Numbered from the stretch's first letter, positions 26,553-40,098 are shown. The stretch: 64,000 nucleotides of DNA from Tachypleus tridentatus (GCF_004210375.1 NC_134830.1:12338001-12402000), one strand, 5' to 3'. Translations and numbers: made by a program. Notes: generated from the sequence alone by a model not told the origin.

Positions 26553-27449
26553 TTCGTTTTCATGCCTTTTACCCTTTCCGAGTTCATTCCGTCAATGTAT
26601 CAACAAAAAATTTTGTATCCAGTTTCTAAGAAACGTCAGATTTTTTACATTGCACTCTCCGCATATTTCAATACAAGAATAATTTACAGCATACACTTCT
26701 CTCCAGTAAAACGTAATTGGCGATGAGCACTGCAAGAGAGAAATCAAAATTGTGAAAGATCTCCTCTGAAACGTTACATTAAAAACGTTAATTACATACA
26801 CGACATTGCAGGTAAAATCCTAACAAACATGCCATAATATTTTGACATTTGCAAGCAGCTCTCACAGAAAACCTAGTTATGAAACGTCATACATCCACGT
26901 GAAAAAGGAGTAATGATATATTCAAATGACGAAGAGGATTTATTGACTTTTAATTTATAATTTTCGCTTACACGTGCATTTAGTATTAGCGTATTTGTTT
27001 TAAACTAATGAGAAACTGTTACAGTGCATGCACGAGCTTTCAATCCATTATTTATCGCACGCTCGGAGAAAAGTGCTCATTATTCTTCATTACACCCCTT
27101 ACATAAGTTTTGTAAGTTTCTTTAGCGCTACTCCATTGTTACATACGTTTCTCGTGGATTCTGTTATGACACAAAACGATTTGTTTTAACTCGGGTTCAT
27201 CTACACAAGTAAAGTAAGAGGAAACCGGAAAGAATGAATATTTCTAGTCTCGAGCTACTTCAGAAATGCATATCATTGCAAACAGGCGGTCGGTCATACT
27301 TAGAAGATGCGTACTGACCATCAAGAAGAAACAGTGACAGCATATTAAACGTTCGAAAAGAAAAGAAAACTACGTTAAAGACGAACAGGGTTACAGACAC
27401 AATTGAAACATTACTTCGACTAATAGTTATTGTGTGTGCAAAACACGTT

Positions 27450-27520
27450 TGAGGCGCTGGGTATCGATCCCAGTACCTCTCGCATGCTAAGCGAGCGCTC
27501 TACCACTTGAGCTACGCCCC
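27450..27520 (-). tRNA. tRNA-Ala(AGC)-like with 6-bp acceptor
   Basis: Same form as 23574-23644 and 25512-25582, again at 1938-bp spacing. Confidence 0.78.
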
Positions 27521-28416
27521 TTCGTTTTCATGCCTGTTACACTTTCCGAGTTTATTCCGTAAATTCTTCAACACAAAATTTTGTATCCAGTTTCTAAGAA
27601 ACGTCAGATTTTTTACATTGCACTCTCCGCATATTTCAATACAAGAATAATTTACAGCATACACTTCTCTCGAGTAAAACGCAATTGGCGATGAGCACTG
27701 CAAGAGAGAAATCAAAATTGTGAAAGATCTCCTCTGAAACGTTACATTAAAAACGTTAATTACATACACGACATTGCAGGTAAAATCCTAACAAACATGC
27801 CATAATATTTTGACATTTGCAAGCAGCTCTCACAGAAACCTAGTTATGAAACGTCATACATCCACGTGAAAAAGGAGTAATGATATATTCAAATGACGAA
27901 GAGGATTTATTGACTTTTAATTTATAATTTTCGCTTACACGTGCATTTAGTATTAGCGTATTTGTTTTAAACTAATGAGAAACTGTTACAGTGCATGCAC
28001 GAGCTTTCAATCCATTATTTATCGCACGCTCGGAGAAAAGTGCTCATTATTCTTCATTACACCCCTTACATAAGTTTTGTAAGTTTCTTTAGCGCTACTC
28101 CATTGTTACATACGTTTCTCGTGGATTCTGTTATGACACAAAACGATTTGTTTTAACTCGGGTTCATCTACACAAGTAAAGTAAGAGGAAACCGGAAAGA
28201 ATGAATATTTCTAGTCTCGAGCTACTTCAGAAATGCATATCATTGCAAACAGGCGGTCGGTCATACTTAGAAGATGCGTACTGACCATCAAGAAGAAACA
28301 GTGACAGCATATTAAACGTTCGAAAAGAAAAGAAAACTACGTTAAAGACGAACAGGGTTACAGACACAATTGAAACATTACTTCGACTAATAGTTATTGT
28401 GTGTGCAAAACACGTT

Positions 28417-28489
28417 TGGAGGCGCTGGGTATCGATCCCAGTACCTCTCGCATGCTAAGCGAGCGCTCTGCCACTTCAGCTACGCCCAC
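28417..28489 (-). tRNA. tRNA-Ala(AGC)-like, U2, C20, G13 variant
   Basis: Same tRNA and leader haplotype as 26480-26552, 1937 bp away. Closes the dimeric block. Confidence 0.75.
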
Positions 28490-29386
28490 TTCGTTTTCAT
28501 GCCTTTTACCCTTTCCGAGTTCATTCCGTCAATGTATCAACAAAAAATTTTGTATCCAGTTTCTAAGAAACGTCAGATTTTTTACATTGCACTCTCCGCA
28601 TATTTCAATACAAGAATAATTTACAGCATACACTTCTCTCCAGTAAAACGTAATTGGCGATGAGCACTGCAAGAGAGAAATCAAAATTGTGAAAGATCTC
28701 CTCTGAAACGTTACATTAAAAACGTTAATTACATACACGACATTGCAGGTAAAATCCTAACAAACATGCCATAATATTTTGACATTTGCAAGCAGCTCTC
28801 ACAGAAAACCTAGTTATGAAACGTCATACATCCACGTGAAAAAGGAGTAATGATATATTCAAATGACGAAGAGGATTTATTGACTTTAAATTTATAATTT
28901 TCGCTTACACGTGCATTTAATATTAGCGTATTTGTTTTAAACTAATGAGAAACTGTTACAGTGCATGCACGAGCTTTCAATCCATTATTTATCGCACGCT
29001 CGGAGAAAAGTGCTCATTATTCTTCATTACACCCCTTACATAAGTTTTGTAAGTTTCTTTAGCGCTACTCCATTGTTACATACGTTTCTCGTGGATTCTG
29101 TTATGACACAAAACGATTTGTTTTAACTCGGGTTCATCTACACAAGTAAAGTAAGAGGAAACCGGAAAGAATGAATATTTCTAGTCTCGAGCTACTTCAG
29201 AAATGCATATCATTGCAAACAGGCGGTCGGTCATACTTAGAAGATGCGTACTGACCATCAAGAAGAAACAGTGACAGCATATTAAACGTTCGAAAAGAAA
29301 AGAAAACTACGTTAAAGACGAACAGGGTTACAGACACAATTGAAACATTACTTCGACTAATAGTTATTGTGTGTGCAAAACACGTT

Positions 29387-29457
29387 TGAGGCGCTGGGTA
29401 TCGATCCCAGTACCTCTCGCATGCTAAGCGAGCGCTCTACCACTTCAGCTACGCCCC
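29387..29457 (-). tRNA. tRNA-Ala(AGC)-like, 6-bp acceptor plus G13
   Basis: Combines the short acceptor with the D-stem G13 change. The leader (ATGCATGTTACAC, CAATGTTTCAAC) matches the TGC units of the right-hand array, suggesting sequence exchange with that lineage or shared ancestry. Confidence 0.74.
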
Positions 29458-30354
29458 TTCGTTTTCATGCATGTTACACTTTCCGAGTTTATTCCGTCAA
29501 TGTTTCAACACAAAATTTTGTATCCAGTTTCTAAGAAACGTCAGATTTTTTACATTGCACTCTCCGCATATTTCAATAGAAGAATAATTTACAGCATACA
29601 CTTCTCTCCAGTAAAACGTAATTGGCGATGAGCACTGCAAGAGAGAAATCAAAATTGTGAAAGATCTCCTCTGAAACGTTACATTAAAAACGTTAATTAC
29701 ATACACGACATTGCAGGTAAAATCCTAACAAACATGCCATAATATTTTGACATTTGCAAGCAGCTCTCACAGGAAACCTAGTTATGAAACGTCATACATC
29801 CACGTGAAAAAGGAGTAATGATATATTCAAATGACGAAGAGGATTTATTGACTTTTAATTTATAATTTTCGCTTACACGTGCATTTAATATTAGCGTATT
29901 TTTTTTAAACTAATGAGAAACTGTTACAGTGCATGCACGAGCTTTCAATCCATTATTTATCGCACGCTCGGAGAAAAGTGCTCATTATTCTTCATTACAC
30001 CCCTTACATAAGTTTTGTAAGTTTCTTTAGCGCTACTCCATTGTTACATACGTTTCTCGTGGATTCTGTTATGACACAAAACGATTTGTTTTAACTCGGG
30101 TTCATCTACACAAGTAAAGTAAGAGGAAACCGGAAAGAATGAATATTTCTAGTCTCGAGCTACTTCAGAAATGCATATCATTGCAAACAGGCGGTCGGTC
30201 ATACTTAGAAGATGCGTACTGACCATCAAGAAGAAACAGTGACAGCATATTAAACGTTCGAAAAGAAAAGAAAACTACGTTAAAGACGAACAGGGTTACA
30301 GACACAATTGAAACATTACTTCGACTAATAGTTATTGTGTGTGCAAAACACGTT

Positions 30355-30426
30355 TGAGGCGCTGGGTATCGATCCCAGTACCTCTCGCATGCTAAGCGAG
30401 CGCTCTACCACTTCAGCTACGCCCAC
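30355..30426 (-). tRNA. tRNA-Ala(AGC)-like, acceptor and D-stem variant
   Basis: Lacks one 3' acceptor C, has T at position 2 of the 5' strand, and G13. U20 is normal. A mosaic of changes found separately in neighbouring loci. Confidence 0.72.
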
Positions 30427-31322
30427 TTCGTTTTCATGCCTTTACCCTTTCCGAGTTCATTCCGTCAATGTATCAACAAAAAATTTTGTATCCAGTTTCT
30501 AAGAAACGTCAGATTTTTTACATTGCACTCTCCGCATATTTCAATACAAGAATAATTTACAGCATACACTTCTCTCCAGTAAAACGTAATTGGCGATGAG
30601 CACTGCAAGAGAGAAATCAAAATTGTGAAAGATCTCCTCTGAAACGTTACATTAAAAACGTTAATTACATACACGACATTGCAGGTAAAATCCTAACAAA
30701 CATGCCATAATATTTTGACATTTGCAAGCAGCTCTCACAGAAAACCTAGTTATGAAACGTCATACATCCACGTGAAAAAGGAGTAATGATATATTCAAAT
30801 GACGAAGAGGATTTATTGACTTTAAATTTATAATTTTCGCTTACACGTGCATTTAATATTAGCGTATTTGTTTTAAACTAATGAGAAACTGTTACAGTGC
30901 ATGCACGAGCTTTCAATCCATTATTTATCGCACGCTCGGAGAAAAGTGCTCATTATTCTTCATTACACCCCTTACATAAGTTTTGTAAGTTTCTTTAGCG
31001 CTACTCCATTGTTACATACGTTTCTCGTGGATTCTGTTATGACACAAAACGATTTGTTTTAACTCGGGTTCATCTACACAAGTAAAGTAAGAGGAAACCG
31101 GAAAGAATGAATATTTCTAGTCTCGAGCTACTTCAGAAATGCATATCATTGCAAACAGGCGGTCGGTCATACTTAGAAGATGCGTACTGACCATCAAGAA
31201 GAAACAGTGACAGCATATTAAACGTTCGAAAAGAAAAGAAAACTACGTTAAAGACGAACAGGGTTACAGACACAATTGAAACATTACTTCGACTAATAGT
31301 TATTGTGTGTGCAAAACACGTT

Positions 31323-31394
31323 TGAGGCGCTGGGTATCGATCCCAGTACCTCTCGCATGCTAAGCGAGCGCTCTACCACTTCAGCTACGCCCCC
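31323..31394 (-). tRNA. tRNA-Ala(AGC)-like, short 3' acceptor plus G13
   Basis: Five 5' G's are kept but one 3' C is missing; G13 in the D-stem. The upstream spacer has several one-base losses not seen elsewhere (near 31483, 31543 and 31621). Confidence 0.74.
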
Positions 31395-32287
31395 TTCGTT
31401 TTCATGCGTTTTACCCTTTCCGAGTTTATTCCGTCAATCTTCAACACAAAATTTTGTATCCAGTTTCTAAGAAACGTCAGATTTTTACATTGCACTCTCC
31501 GCATATTTCAATACAAGAATAATTTACAGCATACACTTCTCTCAGTAAAACGTAATTGGCGATGAGCACTGCAAGAGAGAAATCAAAATTGTGAAAGATC
31601 TCCTCTGAAACGTTACATTAAAACGTTAATTACATACACGACATTGCAGGTAAAATCCTAACAAACATGCCATAATATTTTGACATTTGCAAGCAGCTCT
31701 CACAGAAAACCTAGTTATGAAACGTCATACATCCACGTGAAAAAGGAGTAATGATATATTCAAATGACGAAGAGGATTTATTGACTTTTAATTTATAATT
31801 TTCGCTTACACGTGCATTTAATATTAGCGTATTTGTTTTAAACTAATGAGAAACTGTTACAGTGCATGCACGAGCTTTCAATCCATTATTTATCGCACGC
31901 TCGGAGAAAAGTGCTCATTATTCTTCATTACACCCCTTACATAAGTTTTGTAAGTTTCTTTAGCGCTACTCCATTGTTACATACGTTTCTCGTGGATTCT
32001 GTTATGACACAAAACGATTTGTTTTAACTCGGGTTCATCTACACAAGTAAAGTAAGAGGAAACCGGAAAGAATGAATATTTCTAGTCTCGAGCTACTTCA
32101 GAAATGCATATCATTGCAAACAGGCGGTCGGTCATACTTAGAAGATGCGTACTGACCATCAAGAAGAAACAGTGACAGCATATTAAACGTTCGAAAAGAA
32201 AAGAAAACTACGTTAAAGACGAACAGGGTTACAGACACAATTGAAACATTACTTCGACTAATAGTTATTGTGTGTGCAAAACACGTT

Positions 32288-32359
32288 TGAGGCGCTGGGT
32301 ATCGATCCCAGTACCTCTCGCATGCTAAGCGAGCGCTCTGCCACTTCAGCTACGCCCCC
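32288..32359 (-). tRNA. tRNA-Ala(AGC)-like, short 3' acceptor, C20, G13
   Basis: Same tRNA form as 20667-20738. The upstream leader (32440-32530) holds unusually many private changes, e.g. TACAATGC, TTTCAAAACAAG, AGCACACACTT and CTCCTGTAAAACG, some of which match the right-hand TGC array. Confidence 0.73.
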
Positions 32360-33254
32360 TTCGTTTTCATGCCTTTACCCTTTCCGAGTTCATTCCGTCA
32401 ATGTATCAACACAAAATTTTGTATCCAGTTTCTAAGAAACGTCAGATTTTTACAATGCACTCTCCGCATATTTCAAAACAAGAATAATTTACAGCACACA
32501 CTTCTCTCCTGTAAAACGTAATTGGCGATAAGCACTGCAAGAGAGAAATCAAAATTGTGAAAGATCTCCTCTGAAACGTTACATTAAAAACGTTAATTAC
32601 ATACACGACATTGCAGGTAAAATCCTAACAAACATGCCATAATATTTTGACATTTGCAAGCAGCTCTCACAGAAAACCTAGTTATGAAACGTCATACATC
32701 CACGTGAAAAAGGAGTAATGATATATTCAAATGACGAAGAGGATTTATTGACTTTTAATTTATAATTTTCGCTTACACGTGCATTTAATATTAGCGTATT
32801 TGTTTTAAACTAATGAGAAACTGTTACAGTGCATGCACGAGCTTTCAATCCATTATTTATCGCACGCTCGGAGAAAAGTGCTCATTATTCTTCATTACAC
32901 CCCTTACATAAGTTTTGTAAGTTTCTTTAGCGCTACTCCATTGTTACATACGTTTCTCGTGGATTCTGTTATGACACAAAACGATTTGTTTTAACTCGGG
33001 TTCATCTACACAAGTAAAGTAAGAGGAAACCGGAAAGAATGAATATTTCTAGTCTCGAGCTACTTCAGAAATGCATATCATTGCAAACAGGCGGTCGGTC
33101 ATACTTAGAAGATGCGTACTGACCATCAAGAAGAAACAGTGACAGCATATTAAACGTTCGAAAAGAAAAGAAAACTACGTTAAAGACGAACAGGGTTACA
33201 GACACAATTGAAACATTACTTCGACTAATAGTTATTGTGTGTGCAAAACACGTT

Positions 33255-33325
33255 TGAGGCGCTGGGTATCGATCCCAGTACCTCTCGCATGCTAAGCGAG
33301 CGCTCTACCACTTCAGCTACGCCCC
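33255..33325 (-). tRNA. tRNA-Ala(AGC)-like, 6-bp acceptor plus G13
   Basis: Same tRNA form as 29387-29457 but with a different leader (GTCAATGTATCAACAAAAATT), so leader and tRNA changes have been reshuffled. Confidence 0.74.
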
Positions 33326-34218
33326 TTCGTTTTCATGCCTTTACCCTTTCCGAGTTTATTCCGTCAATGTATCAACAAAAATTTTGTATCCAGTTTCTAA
33401 GAAACGTCAGATTTTTTACATTGCACTCTCCGCATATTTCAATACAAGAATAATTTACAGCATACACTTCTCTCCAGTAAAACGTAATTGGCGATGAGCA
33501 CTGCAAGAGAGAAATCAAAATTGTGAAAGATCTCCTCTGAAACGTTACATTAAAAACGTTAATTACATACACGACATTGCAGGTAAAATCCTAACAAACA
33601 TGCCATAATATTTTGACATTTGCAAGCAGCTCTCACAGAAAACCTAGTTATGAAACGTCATACATCCACGTGAAAAGGAGTAATGATATATTCAAATGAC
33701 GAAGAGGATTTATTGACTTTAATTTATAATTTTCGCTTACACGTGCATTTAATATTAGCGTATTTTTTTTAAACTAATGAGAAACTGTTACAGTGCATGC
33801 ACGAGCTTTCAATCCATTATTTATCGCACGCTCGGAGAAAAGTGCTCATTATTCTTCATTACACCCCTTACATAAGTTTTGTAAGTTTCTTTAGCGCTAC
33901 TCCATTGTTACATACGTTTCTCGTGGATTCTGTTATGACACAAAACGATTTGTTTTAACTCGGGTTCATCTACACAAGTAAAGTAAGAGGAAACCGGAAA
34001 GAATGAATATTTCTAGTCTCGAGCTACTTCAGAAATGCATATCATTGCAAACAGGCGGTCGGTCATACTTAGAAGATGCGTACTGACCATCAAGAAGAAA
34101 CAGTGACAGCATATTAAACGTTCGAAAAGAAAAGAAAACTACGTTAAAGACGAACAGGGTTACAGACACAATTGAAACATTACTTCGACTAATAGTTATT
34201 GTGTGTGCAAAACACGTT

Positions 34219-34291
34219 TGGAGGCGCTGGGTATCGATCCCAGTACCTCTCGCATGCTAAGCGAGCGCTCTGCCACTTCAGCTACGCCCAC
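34219..34291 (-). tRNA. tRNA-Ala(AGC)-like, U2, C20, G13 variant
   Basis: Same tRNA haplotype as 26480 and 28417, about six units away from the latter; its leader is one A shorter. Confidence 0.75.
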
Positions 34292-35187
34292 TTCGTTTTC
34301 ATGCCTTTTACCCTTTCCGAGTTCATTCCGTCAATGTATCAACAAAAATTTTGTATCCAGTTTCTAAGAAACGTCAGATTTTTTACATTGCACTCTCCGC
34401 ATATTTCAATACAAGAATAATTTACAGCATACACTTCTCTCCAGTAAAACGTAATTGGCGATGAGCACTGCAAGAGAGAAATCAAAATTGTGAAAGATCT
34501 CCTCTGAAACGTTACATTAAAAACGTTAATTACATACACGACATTGCAGGTAAAATCCTAACAAACATGCCATAATATTTTGACATTTGCAAGCAGCTCT
34601 CACAGAAAACCTAGTTATGAAACGTCATACATCCACGTGAAAAAGGAGTAATGATATATTCAAATGACGAAGAGGATTTATTGACTTTAAATTTATAATT
34701 TTCGCTTACACGTGCATTTAATATTAGCGTATTTGTTTTAAACTAATGAGAAACTGTTACAGTGCATGCACGAGCTTTCAATCCATTATTTATCGCACGC
34801 TCGGAGAAAAGTGCTCATTATTCTTCATTACACCCCTTACATAAGTTTTGTAAGTTTCTTTAGCGCTACTCCATTGTTACATACGTTTCTCGTGGATTCT
34901 GTTATGACACAAAACGATTTGTTTTAACTCGGGTTCATCTACACAAGTAAAGTAAGAGGAAACCGGAAAGAATGAATATTTCTAGTCTCGAGCTACTTCA
35001 GAAATGCATATCATTGCAAACAGGCGGTCGGTCATACTTAGAAGATGCGTACTGACCATCAAGAAGAAACAGTGACAGCATATTAAACGTTCGAAAAGAA
35101 AAGAAAACTACGTTAAAGACGAACAGGGTTACAGACACAATTGAAACATTACTTCGACTAATAGTTATTGTGTGTGCAAAACACGTT

Positions 35188-35260
35188 TGGAGGCGCTGGG
35201 TATCGATCCCAGTACCTCTCGCATGCTAAGCGAGCGCTCTACCACTTCAGCTACGCCCCC
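35188..35260 (-). tRNA. tRNA-Ala-AGC: tRNA-Ala(AGC), G13:G22 mismatch
   Basis: Full acceptor; only C13 to G. Same tRNA as 24542-24614 with a leader resembling the 26480 type. Confidence 0.84.
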
Positions 35261-36157
35261 TTCGTTTTCATGCGTTTTACCCTTTCCGAGTTCATTCCGT
35301 CAATGTATCAACAAAAAATTTTGTATCCAGTTTCTAAGAAACGTCAGATTTTTTACATTGCACTCTCCGCATATTTCAATACAAGAATAATTTACAGCAT
35401 ACACTTCTCTCCAGTAAAACGTAATTGGCGATGAGCACTGCAAGAGAGAAATCAAAATTGTGAAAGATCTCCTCTGAAACGTTACATTAAAAACGTTAAT
35501 TACATACACGACATTGCAGGTAAAATCCTAACAAACATGCCATAATATTTTGACATTCGCAAGCAGCTCTCACAGGAAACCTAGTTATGAAACGTCATAC
35601 ATCCACGTGAAAAAGGAGTAATGATATATTCAAATGACGAAGAGGATTTATTGACTTTTAATTTATAATTTTCGCTTACACGTGCATTTAGTATTAGCGT
35701 ATTTTTTTTAAACTAATGAGAAACTGTTACAGTGCATGCACGAGCTTTCAATCCATTATTTATCGCACGCTCGGAGAAAAGTGCTCATTATTCTTCATTA
35801 CACCCCTTACATAAGTTTTGTAAGTTTCTTTAGCGCTACTCCATTGTTACATACGTTTCTCGTGGATTCTGTTATGACACAAAACGATTTGTTTTAACTC
35901 GGGTTCATCTACACAAGTAAAGTAAGAGGAAACCGGAAAGAATGAATATTTCTAGTCTCGAGCTACTTCAGAAATGCATATCATTGCAAACAGGCGGTCG
36001 GTCATACTTAGAAGATGCGTACTGACCATCAAGAAGAAACAGTGACAGCATATTAAACGTTCGAAAAGAAAAGAAAACTACGTTAAAGACGAACAGGGTT
36101 ACAGACACAATTGAAACATTACTTCGACTAATAGTTATTGTGTGTGCAAAACACGTT

Positions 36158-36229
36158 TGAGGCGCTGGGTATCGATCCCAGTACCTCTCGCATGCTAAGC
36201 GAGCACTCTACCACTTGAGCTACGCCCCC
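36158..36229 (-). tRNA. tRNA-Ala(AGC) hybrid with the TGC lineage
   Basis: The D-stem has T25 (GAGT), which is otherwise found only in the right-hand TGC genes. The 5' leader (TTTTTATGCATGTTACAC, CCGTCAATG) also matches them, differing at one base over about 80 bp. The anticodon is AGC, and the 3' acceptor lacks one C as in its short-array neighbours. Reads as a conversion tract from a TGC unit ending between positions 25 and 34, or as a shared ancestor of both types. Confidence 0.82.
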
Positions 36230-37126
36230 TTCGTTTTTATGCATGTTACACTTTCCGAGTTTATTCCGTCAATGCTTCAACACAAAATTTTGTATCCAGT
36301 TTCTAAGAAACGTCAGATTTTTTACATTGCACTCTCCGCATATTTCAATAGAAGAATAATTTACAGCATACACTTCTCTCCAGTAAAACGTAATTGGCGA
36401 TGAGCACTGCAAGAGAGAAATCAAAATTGTGAAAGATCTCCTCTGAAACGTTACATTAAAAACGTTAATTACATACACGACATTGCAGGTAAAATCCTAA
36501 CAAACATGCCATAATATTTTGACATTCGCAAGCAGCTCTCACAGGAAACCTAGTTATGAAACGTCATACATCCACGTGAAAAAGGAGTAATGATATATTC
36601 AAATGACGAAGAGGATTTATTGACTTTTAATTTATAATTTTCGCTTACACGTGCATTTAGTATTAGCGTATTTGTTTTAAACTAATGAGAAACTGTTACA
36701 GTGCATGCACGAGCTTTCAATCCATTATTTATCGCACGCTCGGAGAAAAGTGCTCATTATTCTTCATTACACCCCTTACATAAGTTTTGTAAGTTTCTTT
36801 AGCGCTACTCCATTGTTACATACGTTTCTCGTGGATTCTGTTATGACACAAAACGATTTGTTTTAACTCGGGTTCATCTACACAAGTAAAGTAAGAGGAA
36901 ACCGGAAAGAATGAATATTTCTAGTCTCGAGCTACTTCAGAAATGCATATCATTGCAAACAGGCGGTCGGTCATACTTAGAAGATGCGTACTGACCATCA
37001 AGAAGAAACAGTGACAGCATATTAAACGTTCGAAAAGAAAAGAAAACTACGTTAAAGACGAACAGGGTTACAGACACAATTGAAACATTACTTCGACTAA
37101 TAGTTATTGTGTGTGCAAAACACGTT

Positions 37127-37197
37127 TGAGGCGCTGGGTATCGATCCCAGTACCTCTCGCATGCTAAGCGAGCGCTCTACCACTTCAGCTACGCCCC
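37127..37197 (-). tRNA. tRNA-Ala(AGC)-like, 6-bp acceptor plus G13
   Basis: tRNA form as 29387-29457; leader with GCGTTTTACCC and GTCAATTCTTCAAC, a mix of both leader types. Confidence 0.74.
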
Positions 37198-38093
37198 TTC
37201 GTTTTCATGCGTTTTACCCTTTCCGAGTTTATTCCGTCAATTCTTCAACACAAAATTTTGTATCCAGTTTCTAAGAAACGTCAGATTTTTACATTGCACT
37301 CTCCGCATATTTCAATACAAGAATAATTTACAGCATACACTTCTCTCCAGTAAAACGTAATTGGCGATGAGCACTGCAAGAGAGAAATCAAAATTGTGAA
37401 AGATCTCCTCTGAAACGTTACATTAAAAACGTTAATTACATACACGACATTGCAGGTAAAATCCTAACAAACATGCCATAATATTTTGACATTTGCAAGC
37501 AGCTCTCACAGAAAACCTAGTTATGAAACGTCATACATCCACGTGAAAAAGGAGTAATGATATATTCAAATGACGAAGAGGATTTATTGACTTTTAATTT
37601 ATAATTTTCGCTTACACGTGCATTTAGTATTAGCGTATTTTTTTTAAACTAATGAGAAACTGTTACAGTGCATGCACGAGCTTTCAATCCATTATTTATC
37701 GCACGCTCGGAGAAAAGTGCTCATTATTCTTCATTACACCCCTTACATAAGTTTTGTAAGTTTCTTTAGCGCTACTCCATTGTTACATACGTTTCTCGTG
37801 GATTCTGTTATGACACAAAACGATTTGTTTTAACTCGGGTTCATCTACACAAGTAAAGTAAGAGGAAACCGGAAAGAATGAATATTTCTAGTCTCGAGCT
37901 ACTTCAGAAATGCATATCATTGCAAACAGGCGGTCGGTCATACTTAGAAGATGCGTACTGACCATCAAGAAGAAACAGTGACAGCATATTAAACGTTCGA
38001 AAAGAAAAGAAAACTACGTTAAAGACGAACAGGGTTACAGACACAATTGAAACATTACTTCGACTAATAGTTATTGTGTGTGCAAAACACGTT

Positions 38094-38165
38094 TGAGGCG
38101 CTGGGTATCGATCCCAGTACCTCTCGCATGCTAAGCGAGCGCTCTACCACTTGAGCTACGCCCAC
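38094..38165 (-). tRNA. tRNA-Ala(AGC)-like, short acceptor with U2
   Basis: One 3' C is missing and G2 is T, while the D-arm is normal (C13, U20). This separates the U2 change from G13, with which it is otherwise found. Confidence 0.74.
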
Positions 38166-39059
38166 TTCGTTTTCATGCCTGTTACCCTTTCCGAGTTTAT
38201 TCCGTAAATGTTCAACACAAAATTTTGTATCCAGTTTCTAAGAAACGTCAGATTTTTACATTGCACTCTCCGCATATTTCAATACAAGAATAATTTACAG
38301 CATACACTTCTCTCCAGTAAAACGTAATTGGCGATGAGCACTGCAAGAGAGAAATCAAAATTGTGAAAGATCTCCTCTGAAACGTTACATTAAAAACGTT
38401 AATTACATACACGACATTGCAGGTAAAATCCTAACAAACATGCCATAATATTTTGACATTTGCAAGCAGCTCTCACAGAAAACCTAGTTATGAAACGTCA
38501 TACATCCACGTGAAAAAGGAGTAATGATATATTCAAATGACGAAGAGGATTTATTGACTTTAATTTATAATTTTCGCTTACACGTGCATTTAGTATTAGC
38601 GTATTTGTTTTAAACTAATGAGAAACTGTTACAGTGCATGCACGAGCTTTCAATCCATTATTTATCGCACGCTCGGAGAAAAGTGCTCATTATTCTTCAT
38701 TACACCCCTTACATAAGTTTTGTAAGTTTCTTTAGCGCTACTCCATTGTTACATACGTTTCTCGTGGATTCTGTTATGACACAAAACGATTTGTTTTAAC
38801 TCGGGTTCATCTACACAAGTAAAGTAAGAGGAAACCGGAAAGAATGAATATTTCTAGTCTCGAGCTACTTCAGAAATGCATATCATTGCAAACAGGCGGT
38901 CGGTCATACTTAGAAGATGCGTACTGACCATCAAGAAGAAACAGTGACAGCATATTAAACGTTCGAAAAGAAAAGAAAACTACGTTAAAGACGAACAGGG
39001 TTACAGACACAATTGAAACATTACTTCGACTAATAGTTATTGTGTGTGCAAAACACGTT

Positions 39060-39132
39060 TGGAGGCGCTGGGTATCGATCCCAGTACCTCTCGCATGCTA
39101 AGCGAGCGCTCTGCCACTTCAGCTACGCCCAC
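39060..39132 (-). tRNA. tRNA-Ala(AGC)-like, U2, C20, G13 variant
   Basis: tRNA haplotype as 26480-26552, with a leader GCCTGTTACCC not seen in those copies. Confidence 0.75.
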
Positions 39133-40026
39133 TTCGTTTTCATGCCTGTTACCCTTTCCGAGTTTATTCCGTCAATCTTCAACACAAAATTTTGTATCCA
39201 GTTTCTAAGAAACGTCAGATTTTTACATTGCACTCTCCGCATATTTCAATACAAGAATAATTTACAGCATACACTTCTCTCCAGTAAAACGTAATTGGCG
39301 ATGAGCACTGCAAGAGAGAAATCAAAATTGTGAAAGATCTCCTCTGAAACGTTACATTAAAAACGTTAATTACATACACGACATTGCAGGTAAAATCCTA
39401 ACAAACATGCCATAATATTTTGACATTTGCAAGCAGCTCTCACAGGAAACCTAGTTATGAAACGTCATACATCCACGTGAAAAAGGAGTAATGATATATT
39501 CAAATGACGAAGAGGATTTATTGACTTTAATTTATAATTTTCGCTTACACGTGCATTTAATATTAGCGTATTTGTTTTAAACTAATGAGAAACTGTTACA
39601 GTGCATGCACGAGCTTTCAATCCATTATTTATCGCACGCTCGGAGAAAAGTGCTCATTATTCTTCATTACACCCCTTACATAAGTTTTGTAAGTTTCTTT
39701 AGCGCTACTCCATTGTTACATACGTTTCTCGTGGATTCTGTTATGACACAAAACGATTTGTTTTAACTCGGGTTCATCTACACAAGTAAAGTAAGAGGAA
39801 ACCGGAAAGAATGAATATTTCTAGTCTCGAGCTACTTCAGAAATGCATATCATTGCAAACAGGCGGTCGGTCATACTTAGAAGATGCGTACTGACCATCA
39901 AGAAGAAACAGTGACAGCATATTAAACGTTCGAAAAGAAAAGAAAACTACGTTAAAGACGAACAGGGTTACAGACACAATTGAAACATTACTTCGACTAA
40001 TAGTTATTGTGTGTGCAAAACACGTT

Positions 40027-40098
40027 TGAGGCGCTGGGTATCGATCCCAGTACCTCTCGCATGCTAAGCGAGCGCTCTACCACTTGAGCTACGCCCCC
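40027..40098 (-). tRNA. tRNA-Ala-AGC: tRNA-Ala(AGC), 3' acceptor one C short
   Basis: Normal D-arm; only the 3' acceptor C is missing. The leader is of the second type (GCGTTTACCC, ATCTATCAAC). Confidence 0.81.
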
